A stretch of 64,000 bases of DNA from Bacteroidota bacterium. Its GTDB lineage: Bacteria; Bacteroidota; Bacteroidia; AKYH767-A; OLB10. Position 1 is the stretch's first letter, and every line of letters starts with the position of its first letter. The notes under the pieces were generated by a model, which saw only the letters and a list, made by a program, of their open reading frames with translations, searched no databases and was not told the origin of the DNA. Below, one piece after another: positions 47,688-56,500 of the stretch. The position numbers were made by a program, and so were the translations under genes. The DNA lies in assembly GCA_016717325.1 (NCBI GenBank), contig JADKFV010000026.1, positions 35,714 to 99,713 of the forward strand, read 5' to 3'.

Positions 47688-49772
47688 ATGAACTTTACTA
47701 AATCAATTGCTACAATAGCAACAGTGTTTTCGCTTTTGCTTATTTCTTGCTCTAGCAATAATCAACAAACTCAGGCTGCGAAAGAAACAGCAGCTGAGCC
47801 TTCGGTGGAGTTACCAACCGAAGTAATGGCCGATCATTTTGCTGATATACAGGTGTTGCGATATGGCATTCCGGGCTGGAACGAGCTTACGCCAAAACAA
47901 AAAGAACTCGGTTATTATTTGTACATGGCCGGGCGAAGCGGTCGCGATATATTTTTCGATCAGAAGTATAAATACAACCTCACCATACGCAAAGCTTTAG
48001 AAGCAATACTTAACAATTACAAGGGTGATACAAATGGCGATGAGTGGAAAAATTTTGAAACATACTCGCGTCAATTCTTTTTTGCAAATGGGATGCACCA
48101 TCATTATTCGAACGATAAAATACTACCAAAATACAGCAAAGAATATTTTGCCACACTTGTAAAAGGTGCACCACAAGATCAACTACCACTGCAAGGAAAA
48201 ACGGCCGATGAGTTTGTTGCATTTATTACACCAATAATGTTTGATCCCAACATCGATAAAAAGTGTGTTGACCTTTCTGCCGATATCGATAATCTTAAAG
48301 CATCAACAGTAAATTATTACGAAGGTGTAACCAAAGACGAAGCCGAAAAATTTTATGCCGATATGAGTAAAGGTCAACCAAAAGAATCGCCATCGTTCGG
48401 ATTGAATTCGAAACTGGTAAAAGAGAATGGAACTATTGTTGAAAAGAAATGGATGGTAGGAGGAATGTATTCGCCAGCGATAGAAAAAATTGTTTTTTGG
48501 TTAGAGAAAGCAATTAATGTTGCCGAAAACGATATTCAAAAAAATACGCTGAAAAAACTTGTGGAGTATTTTAAAACCGGTGATTTGAAAAAATTTGATG
48601 AGTATTCAATTTCGTGGGTAGGCGATACTGTAAGCCGCATGGATGCAGTGATAGGTTTTATAGAAAATTATCATGACCCCATTGCAAAGCACGGCTCCTA
48701 CGAGTCAGTGGTATCGATGAAAGATATGGAGGCCACAAAAATGATTGCAAAAATTGCTGCACAAGCACAGTGGTTCGAAGATCATTCTTCGATAATGGAC
48801 AATCACAAAAAGAAAAAAGTAGTGGGTATTTCGGCCAAGGTGATTACAGTGATTGGCGAGAGTGGTGATGGTGCACCTGCAACACCAATAGGCATTAACC
48901 TTCCCAATGCCGAATGGATTCGCGAACAACATGGATCGAAATCTGTTTCGCTTGGAAATATTGTTGCAGCCTATAATTATGCTCGTGCAAAAAGCCCGGT
49001 GATAGATGAGTTTGGAATTGACGATAACGTAAAAAAAATAATTAAGGAGCATGGTGCTTTATGTGCCGATTTACATACCGACATGCATGAAGTTATTGGC
49101 CATGCTTCGGGACAAATAAATCCGGGAGTTGGCAATACCGATGTTACACTAAAAAACTATGCAAGTTGCCTCGAAGAAGCACGTGCCGATTTGGTTGCTT
49201 TGTATTACATTATGGATAACAAATTAGTCGATATGGGAATTATGCCTTCGCTCGAAGTGGGTAAGGCGCAATACTATTCCTATTTGCTTAATGGATTGAT
49301 GACACAATTGTATCGCATAAATCCAAAAAATAATATTGAAGAAGCACACATGCGCAACCGACAATTGATTTCGAAATGGGTGTTGGAAAAAGGACAAAAG
49401 GACAAAGTGGTAGAAATAATAGAGCGCGATAAAAAACATTTCATACAAATAAATGATTACAACAAATTGCGTGAATTATTTGGGCAGTTGTTGCGCGAAA
49501 TACAACGAATAAAATCGGAAGGTGATTTTAATGCAGGAAAAAATTTGGTTGAAAACTACGGAGTAATTGCCGATCAAAAAATGCTTGCCGAAGTACATCA
49601 GCGTTACGAAAAATTGGGCGTAGCTCCATACATGGGTTTCATACAACCAAAATTAATCCCGGTAATGGATGGCGATAAAATAATTGACGTGAAGATAGAT
49701 GTGAATCAGGACTTTTTGCAACAAATGTTGGAGTACGGCAAAGACTTCGGATTTTTGCCTGTGATGAATTAG
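47688..49772 (+). CDS. Dipeptidyl-peptidase III-like metallopeptidase (M49), lipoprotein
   Basis: A 694-residue peptidase of the M49 family. Start at 47688 (MNFTKSIATI) is chosen because it gives a lipoprotein signal with lipobox ending at Cys21 (LLISC); the frame from 47604 adds 28 unlikely residues. The zinc-binding motif is HEVIGH (His467, Glu468, His472), and the second motif EEARAD supplies Glu496/Glu497. The family removes dipeptides from peptide N-termini. The lipobox places it in the periplasm or on the outer membrane rather than the cytoplasm, where the eukaryotic relative acts. It lies between two giant secreted paralogues, but no direct functional link is visible. Confidence 0.9.
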   Translation: MNFTKSIATIATVFSLLLISCSSNNQQTQAAKETAAEPSVELPTEVMADHFADIQVLRYGIPGWNELTPKQKELGYYLYMAGRSGRDIFFDQKYKYNLTIRKALEAILNNYKGDTNGDEWKNFETYSRQFFFANGMHHHYSNDKILPKYSKEYFATLVKGAPQDQLPLQGKTADEFVAFITPIMFDPNIDKKCVDLSADIDNLKASTVNYYEGVTKDEAEKFYADMSKGQPKESPSFGLNSKLVKENGTIVEKKWMVGGMYSPAIEKIVFWLEKAINVAENDIQKNTLKKLVEYFKTGDLKKFDEYSISWVGDTVSRMDAVIGFIENYHDPIAKHGSYESVVSMKDMEATKMIAKIAAQAQWFEDHSSIMDNHKKKKVVGISAKVITVIGESGDGAPATPIGINLPNAEWIREQHGSKSVSLGNIVAAYNYARAKSPVIDEFGIDDNVKKIIKEHGALCADLHTDMHEVIGHASGQINPGVGNTDVTLKNYASCLEEARADLVALYYIMDNKLVDMGIMPSLEVGKAQYYSYLLNGLMTQLYRINPKNNIEEAHMRNRQLISKWVLEKGQKDKVVEIIERDKKHFIQINDYNKLRELFGQLLREIQRIKSEGDFNAGKNLVENYGVIADQKMLAEVHQRYEKLGVAPYMGFIQPKLIPVMDGDKIIDVKIDVNQDFLQQMLEYGKDFGFLPVMN

Positions 49773-49811
49773 TTTCAGAGTCTCTCATACCAATTAAAAA
49801 AGCAAAAGAGC

Positions 49812-50099
49812 ATGAGGACTCTGAAACTAATTCTCTGCAGCTCATTTCAGAGTCCCAACTACCTCTTGTTTTTAATTTGTGTTGGAGACTCTGCAATGGC
49901 TGAAAAAAAATGAGGACTCTGAAACTAATTCTCTGCAGCTCATTTCAGATTCCCAACCATATCTTGTTTTTAATTTGTGTTGGAGACTCTGCAATGGCTG
50001 AAAAAAAATGAGGACTCTGAAACTAATTCTCTGAAGCTCATTTCAGAGTCCCAACTAACTCTTGTTTTTAATTGGTGTTGGAGACTCTGAAATGGCTGA
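49812..50099. repeat. Three tandem 98-bp repeats
   Basis: Units start at 49812, 49910 and 50008, each beginning ATGAGGACTCTGAAAC. Each contains an inverted pair GGACTCTGAAA and TTTCAGAGTCC around an 18-base loop, plus a third TTGGAGACTCTG. They begin 40 bases past the M49 peptidase stop. No gene is supported in 49773-50278. Confidence 0.9.
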
Positions 50100-50109
50100 T
50101 TATTCTTCC

Positions 50110-50203
50110 CGTCATTGCGATTGCGATTACTATCGGAAGAAGCAATCTCAGTGGAGTAAAGACAAAGTGAAAGAGAGATTGCTTCGTTAACCTCGCAATG
50201 ACG
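50110..50203. repeat. 94-bp nested palindromic element (CGTCATTGCGA type)
   Basis: Outer arms CGTCATTGCGA (50110-50120) and TCGCAATGACG (50193-50203); inner arms GAAGCAATCTC (50139-50149) and GAGATTGCTTC (50175-50185). I recognise this as a dispersed palindrome found across many bacterial phyla. It has no coding capacity here. Confidence 0.8.
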
Positions 50204-50278
50204 TGTTATCCCCCGCTGCCTTAATCACCATCGCTTGTAGCGTTTATAAACCATTTATTCTTGTTTAGAAATATTCAA

Positions 50279-51805
50279 CTATTCTTTAATAAACTTCTTA
50301 CTCAACCGCTCCTTCTCCGCACTCAAATGCACAACATACAACCCATCACTCCAACCTGCACAATCTACATCCAAAGTAAAGTAACCATTTACAGCCTTCA
50401 AACCTCGAACTTCAAACTTCAAACTTCCCCGCCCATCGTATATACTCACGGTTACATTTTTCCCTTTCAATCCACTTGCATTTACAAACAACTTTTCCCA
50501 AGCCGCAATATATGTGGCGTAGAGTTTCCCCTCTCCAAGTGGAGAGAGGTTAGGGGTGAGGTTTGTCCACTGCAACGTATCGCAAGGGCTCCCCTTCAAC
50601 GGCCCCAAATCATAATCCGGATTATTGGGCAAACCCCAATAAGTACGCGCACCACCCAAGTAAAAACTAAAAGGTGTAAAGTTGCATGCAGCACCAAGGC
50701 TATCGGGTGAGTTTATAACACTCAAATGAGTGTTATAAATATTGTACAAAGTATCTGGGTATGGGAAGTTATAATTGAAACCATCATAATATGCACAGGC
50801 ATAATAAATTTTGCCATCTGGCGCGAGTTTTAATGCGCCTCCTGCGTAAGTGTAATTTGTTTCTACATAAATGGTATCTAAATTGAGCCAAGGCTGTGGG
50901 TTTTGCAAATCTAATTGGAAGACCTTTGAATACGGCTCAATATTACTCACATACAAGTATTGACTATTTGGCGAAAAAGCACAACTCCACAAAGCCGGCC
51001 AAGGTGGGCCATTATTTCTTGGGCGTATTAATATATGATTGCTTAAAACACCAGTACAACGGTCAAAATCAAAGGTTTCTATTACTCCTTCAGCAGATAC
51101 CATTGCCAATTTGGTTCCCTCTCTATTAAAAACATACCGCATAAACCCTGAACTATCTGCAGCACCTATAGCTTGTGAATCTACAAAATTAATACCTATT
51201 GGAGATATAAGATAAGTGTAGATTCTATTATCGTACCATCCGGCATAGATGCCATCTTTCCTATATATTAACCACCAATCTCTACCATTGCCATGCTTTA
51301 CCGCAGTTAGTCCATCATTGGCAGCATAGGGTAATAGCTGTATGTTTTTTTGTGTTACTGCTCCTCTGCCGCTATCCAGTGACATGTCTATTATGGAGTA
51401 ATATAGGCCATAATTACCTGTAACTCCAATTGTAAATAAGTAATTTAAACTACTATCAGCGGGTTTGTTTAAAATTAGTCCTTCCCAATACCAAAGTGCA
51501 GTAATAATTTTATCGCCATTTTGCATTATTTTATGGTTGTTATTAAACACCCTGCCGTTGTTGTGTGGAAATCCGTTGAACATACCCCAAGTATCACAAG
51601 AATAATAAAATTGTAAGTTACCTGCTGTATCTGAAATTGATGCACAACTTCCTCTTGATTTAGCACGACTATGTATGGGTAATGGATTGTTGGCTAAATT
51701 AAAGTCAATTCCGGCACTATCACCGAAGCACCATATATTGTTGCGGTTTTGACCGCAACAATGGCTGCCAATAAATAGAAACATGTATAACAATTTATTT
51801 TTCAT
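50279..51805 (-). CDS. Secreted propeller-like protein with T9SS sorting domain (paralogue A)
   Basis: A 508-residue secreted protein, signal peptide ending HCCGQ, mature start NRNNIWCFGDSAGIDF. The body has short beta-strand repeats with DGLTAVKHGNGRDWWLI, FDFDRCTGVLSNHI and WSCAFSPNSQYLYVSN, suggesting a WD40- or PD40-like propeller. The tail from NASGLKGKNVTVSIYD to RLSKKFIKE is a sorting domain. Near the sorting domain it carries two short in-frame insertions: NLTPNLSPLGEG and a KFEVRGLK stretch, encoded by repeat-type DNA. Tandem paralogue of 51901-53415, with stretches of over 100 bases almost identical. Function unknown. Confidence 0.85.
   Translation of the reverse strand: MKNKLLYMFLFIGSHCCGQNRNNIWCFGDSAGIDFNLANNPLPIHSRAKSRGSCASISDTAGNLQFYYSCDTWGMFNGFPHNNGRVFNNNHKIMQNGDKIITALWYWEGLILNKPADSSLNYLFTIGVTGNYGLYYSIIDMSLDSGRGAVTQKNIQLLPYAANDGLTAVKHGNGRDWWLIYRKDGIYAGWYDNRIYTYLISPIGINFVDSQAIGAADSSGFMRYVFNREGTKLAMVSAEGVIETFDFDRCTGVLSNHILIRPRNNGPPWPALWSCAFSPNSQYLYVSNIEPYSKVFQLDLQNPQPWLNLDTIYVETNYTYAGGALKLAPDGKIYYACAYYDGFNYNFPYPDTLYNIYNTHLSVINSPDSLGAACNFTPFSFYLGGARTYWGLPNNPDYDLGPLKGSPCDTLQWTNLTPNLSPLGEGKLYATYIAAWEKLFVNASGLKGKNVTVSIYDGRGSLKFEVRGLKAVNGYFTLDVDCAGWSDGLYVVHLSAEKERLSKKFIKE
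50527..50564. repeat. In-frame palindromic insertion in paralogue A
   Basis: CTCTCC (50530-50535), AAGT, GGAGAG (50540-50545), followed by AGGTTAGGGGTGAG. Encodes NLTPNLSPLGEG on the minus strand. The same type of element sits at the corresponding position of paralogue B. Confidence 0.7.
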
Positions 51806-51900
51806 AGCGCTAAAATTTAGGGGAGAAGCTCACTTTTGCCGCAAGTATCCTCGCTTCTGGCATTTACAAAACAATTATTAATTGTGTTATAATTTTCATT

Positions 51901-53415
51901 CTATTCCCTCACAAACTTCCTACTCAACATCTCAACTTCAGTTTTCAAATGCACCACATACAACCCATTAGCCCAACCACCACAATCAACATCTAAAGTA
52001 AAATACCCTGCATTAACTTTTGAACTCTTAAACTCTTGAACTTTTAAACTTCCTTTCGCATCGTATATACTCACCGTTACATGCTTACCTTTCAATCCAC
52101 TTGCATTTATAAACAACTTCTCCCATGCCGAAATGTATGTAATTTGCATTACTCCCTCTCCTTTGGAGAGGGGCGGGGTGAGGTTTGCACTCAATGTATC
52201 GCATGGTGAACCCTTAATCGGCCCCAAATCATAATCCGGATTATTGGGCAAACCCCAATATGTGCGGCCACCACCTAAATTAAAACTATAAGGAGAAAAG
52301 TTACATGCTAACCCGGGGCTATCTGGTGAATTTATTACTGAAAGGTTGTTGTTATAAATGTTGAAGGTGCTATCAGGATACGGGTAACTAAAATTAAAGC
52401 CATCATACCATGCACAGGAGTAATATATTTTATTATCAGGTGCAAGTTTTAACGCACCACCTGCATAGATAATATTTGTATCTATGTAAATTGTATCGCA
52501 ATTGAGCCAAGGCTGTGGACTTTGCAAATCTATTTGAATAAGTTTTGAATCGGATTCGTTGGTACTCACATACAAGTATTGACTATTTGGCGAAAAAGCA
52601 CAACTCCATAAAGCCGGCCAAGGCTGTGCAGTATTTTTTGCTCGTATTAGTTGATGGTTGCTCAGTAATCCAGTGCAGCGGTCAAAATCGAAAGTTTCTA
52701 CAATTCCTTCGAGTGATACCATTGCCAATTTATTGCCATCCTTATTAAATACATAGCGTAGGGTATTGGTATAATCTAAAGAGCCAATGGCCTGCGAATC
52801 AACAAAATTAACGCCCTGTGGTGAAATCAAATATGTATAAAAACGATTATCATACCACCCTGCAAACAATCCATTTTTTCTAAATAGCACCCACCAATCT
52901 CTACCATTGCCATGCTTTACAGCAGTTAGCCCATCATTGGCAGCATAGGGTAATAGCTGTATGTTTTTTTGTGTTACTGCTCCTCTGCTGCTATCCAGTG
53001 ACATGTCTATTATAGAATAGTATAGGCCAAAAGGAGACGAACCCGCAACACCTGTAGAGAACAAATAATATATTTCGCTGCTATCAGGTTGTGGTATAAT
53101 GATTAGCTCCCAATACCATCCTTCACCGCCAATATTACTGCCATTTAGCATAAGTTTATTTTGCTTATTTTTAACTAAAGTAGTTTTACCCCAAATGCCA
53201 GCCCTTGTATAAGCAGAAAATAATACTTGCGAATTAGTATCAGCAATTGATACACAACTGCCGCGCGATTTAATTGCACTATGTATTGGGATGGGGTTAT
53301 TTATATTACTAAAGTCAATACCAGCAGAGTCACCAAAACACCATATATTGTTGCGGTTTTGACCGCAACAATGGCTACATATTAATATAAAAAAATAAAT
53401 CATTTTATTTTTCAT
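51901..53415 (-). CDS. Secreted propeller-like protein with T9SS sorting domain (paralogue B)
   Basis: A 504-residue protein, tandem paralogue of 50279-51805: signal peptide ending HCCGQ, mature NRNNIWCFGDSAGIDF, shared blocks SRGSCVSIADT, QKNIQLLPYAANDGLTAV (in part), TFDFDRCTGLLSNHQL and YYSCAWYDGF. It differs mainly in the region after SRGSC and near the C-terminus, where it has its own in-frame NLTPPLSKGEG insertion and a KVQEFKSSK stretch. Ends with a sorting domain ending SRKFVRE. 95 bases separate the two genes. Like its neighbour it lacks enzymatic motifs. Confidence 0.85.
   Translation of the reverse strand: MKNKMIYFFILICSHCCGQNRNNIWCFGDSAGIDFSNINNPIPIHSAIKSRGSCVSIADTNSQVLFSAYTRAGIWGKTTLVKNKQNKLMLNGSNIGGEGWYWELIIIPQPDSSEIYYLFSTGVAGSSPFGLYYSIIDMSLDSSRGAVTQKNIQLLPYAANDGLTAVKHGNGRDWWVLFRKNGLFAGWYDNRFYTYLISPQGVNFVDSQAIGSLDYTNTLRYVFNKDGNKLAMVSLEGIVETFDFDRCTGLLSNHQLIRAKNTAQPWPALWSCAFSPNSQYLYVSTNESDSKLIQIDLQSPQPWLNCDTIYIDTNIIYAGGALKLAPDNKIYYSCAWYDGFNFSYPYPDSTFNIYNNNLSVINSPDSPGLACNFSPYSFNLGGGRTYWGLPNNPDYDLGPIKGSPCDTLSANLTPPLSKGEGVMQITYISAWEKLFINASGLKGKHVTVSIYDAKGSLKVQEFKSSKVNAGYFTLDVDCGGWANGLYVVHLKTEVEMLSRKFVRE
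52150..52184. repeat. In-frame palindromic insertion in paralogue B
   Basis: Perfect 8-bp arms CCCTCTCC (52154-52161) and GGAGAGGG (52165-52172), then GCGGGGTGAG. Encodes NLTPPLSKGEG on the minus strand, at the same protein position as the insertion in paralogue A but with different DNA. Confidence 0.75.
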
Positions 53416-53504
53416 AGTGGTATAATTTAAAGGCTGAGAGCTACCTTTTTATTTAGAAATAATAAATTGCTTTACTGTTTGTACACCAGTATTATCTTTT
53501 ATAC

Positions 53505-56500
53505 TTAGGCTATAATTGCCTGCCGGTATTGTGCAATATCTATCATATATTTCGTAAAGTTATTTACAGTATGAGCAGTTGTAAGTTTCCCTTGTGCATC
53601 GTATATTTTTAATGCAGCAATGTAACTTGTGCTGGAGTTTGATTTAATAAAAAGCCATTGATTGGTTGGTGTAGGATATATTTCGAAATCATTTTCAACT
53701 GTAATGGGATTATCATTATGATTATTTTTTTGCCTTGCTGTGCTTGTATAGTAGTCCTTTATTTTTAAGCGCAACAATGCCCGTGCGTGGTAAATGGCAT
53801 TGCCACCATATATAGGATTTTGATAAGCTATATACATTAATGATGCGGTATCTAATAAAGACATGGCTCCCGTTTGCAAATATGTAATGGCAATTGCATT
53901 TACTGTTTTTGCGTTTTCTTCAATTAAATTTGTATCAACAATAACGCTGTTAATATACGATGCCGTAAGTGCATTGCCACTCGTCATACTATCGCTTACT
54001 TCGCTTAGTAAACCAATGTTACTTTGTTCGGTCTGCGTCATAAATTGTTGCTTGGCAGTATTATTTATCAAGTTGCTATCTTGTTTCATGGCTTGGTACG
54101 CATAATCTATGCTTTTGTATTTATTCTCTTCTGCATTCTCTTCATACGTAAGCGAATCACCAACAATCTTTCCTAAATAATTACTTTGCATGCTATACTC
54201 ATCGTCATCATCTGTTAAACATGGTGAGTATTGAGGCACGCAAGAAGAGATTACGGGATTAATCATTGTTTGAGGGTCAAAAGGTGCCGGGTCATTTGCT
54301 GTGCCTACATCATATACCCAAAAAATTTGAGGAGTTGCTGCTGTGCCCAATATTTTATTGTAAGGTGAAGCATTGCCCCCTGTATAATTGCTACCAAACC
54401 ATTCATTATTTAGCGAGTAGCATGTACCATGACTGGGCAATGCTATAAGGCCCGATAAGTCAATACCCGGCAGGCAGTTGTCAATAGTATTGCATACAAG
54501 ATAGGTGTTTGCACAATCGTCAAACATTACAATTCCTGTTTTGGTATTAATGGCTGCATTATTACCAATATGTGAGTTTATGCAATATTCAAAAAAGAAT
54601 GCTTCCAAATTATTTGTGTAGGTAGAGGGGTCGGTAGGGCCGTTAGGCCACGCACACACATTGCGGGTTACAAGCATGCCATTGCACCGTTGGGCCAATA
54701 GGCCTGTATAGTTTTGGCTGCCTGCTGCTGCAATGTCAAAATTAAAATTCATTGTATTATCGCTAATCAATGGCCTACCTGCGGCATTGCCAGATAAGTA
54801 GTTAGCAAAAATACAGATGGGATAATCGGAAATTACGTTTTCAGTAATTTCAATAATTGGGTACACTTTATTTATTTGTATAAAGTCGATACCAACATTG
54901 TTGATAGGCGTACCGCCAGCATCTACACCACCAATTATAGTATTATTTGAAATGTACGCTTGTGCGCCATCACTTATTTCAAAATATTGAATGGCGTATT
55001 CGCAGTTAGTAAAAGTATTGCCAACTGTGCGGGCAATGCCATAATAATTATGATTTACGGCTACACCATATTCGCATCCTGCAAATGTATTGTTTACCAT
55101 ATGGCTATTAACATCACCTAACATCAATACACCTGTAGCGCAATTAGAAAAACTATTTGGATTTACATTCCCGGTATTAATGGTGCCGCTTTCAATGCCA
55201 TTTATAGCAGCATATACTTGAACCACACCTGGTTCATTGTTGCCAATATTAATAAATCTATTATTCTCAATATCGCAGCTGCTATTGTTTGCATATATGG
55301 CATAATTAGCATCTCTAAATATGTTTTGGTTTGCAATAATGTTTGTGCCCCCAATAGTTATACCCGTTACATTTGTCAATTCAAAGTGCGATTCGGATAC
55401 ATCATAACTTTGAGGATGTGGTGTGTTTAATGTTGTGCTGCACAAAAAGGTATTGCCAAGAAAACTCGAACTGCTAAAATCAATATCTTGCAGTACAATG
55501 TTTTTATAATTTTTATTGAATGTAGAATTCGTAATTGTAAAAATGGAATTTGCAGTATTTGAAAATGTTGCATTCTCCGCATCCTCCACCGTACTGTTTT
55601 CTATTTTTACAGTACCACCATTATTAATAATTCCTTGCCACATATCGCCACAGGCGTTAAGTTTCGAATAATTTGCAATATTTAAAACCCCGCCCTGATT
55701 TACAGTGATACTAACACCAGGTGCAATACCGATATTTGCATGATCCACCGTAATGGGTGTAGATATTATTACGTTGGCATTTAAAAAATAATTACCCGGA
55801 GGTATATTCGATGCAAAGTTTGGAGCCGTTTGAGTGACAGACGTTGTTGCCGTGCGTGTGCATCCTGCGGCATCCGTAACGGTAACAGTATACGTACCAG
55901 TAGGAACGTTGTTGTTTAGCGCAGATGTTACTCCATTACTCCATAGGTACGTGTAGGGAGAAACCCCACCGTTAATAGTAGATACCGAAGTATATCCATC
56001 GTCATTGCCGGTACAAGTAATTCCTTCGTTAGCCAAGGTAATACTTGCAATACCAGTAGATGGTGTAACGGTGCATGATGCAGTGGTTGTGCACGCATTG
56101 GCATCGGTAACTGTAACTGTATAGGTGCCGGCAACAAGGCCGGTGGCAGGATTCGTACTTTGCGGTGGACTAGTGCTCCAACTATAAGTATAAGGTGCTG
56201 TTCCACCTGTGGTTGCAACAGTTGCCATGCCGTTGCCGCTTGTACACGAGTTGGTAACAGTGCATATTGCACCTAACCCTGCAATGGTAAACGATGCTGT
56301 TGCGGTGCATGCACCGGCACTGCCCGTAACGGTAACAGTATATGTACCCGCAGCAAGCCCGGTTGCAGTAGCATTGGTTTGGTTATTGCTCCATGTATAG
56401 GTATATGGGGCTGTGCCAATATCAACAACAGCTGTTGCACTGCCATTGCTAATGCAAGCAGTAGTAGGGTTGGTTACAGTACAATGTATAGCCATACAAA

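Noticed and set aside
49639..49896. Minus-strand frame overlapping the end of the M49 gene and the 98-bp repeats
   Set aside because: Overlaps a well-supported gene and reads through repeats; no family features.
49812..50099. Possible CRISPR-like array
   Set aside because: Units are 98 bases with no unique spacers between short identical repeats, and no cas genes are near.
50261..50710. Plus-strand frame of 149 residues
   Set aside because: Antisense to the sorting domain of the secreted paralogue; its PLSKWREVRGEV peptide is repeat-derived.
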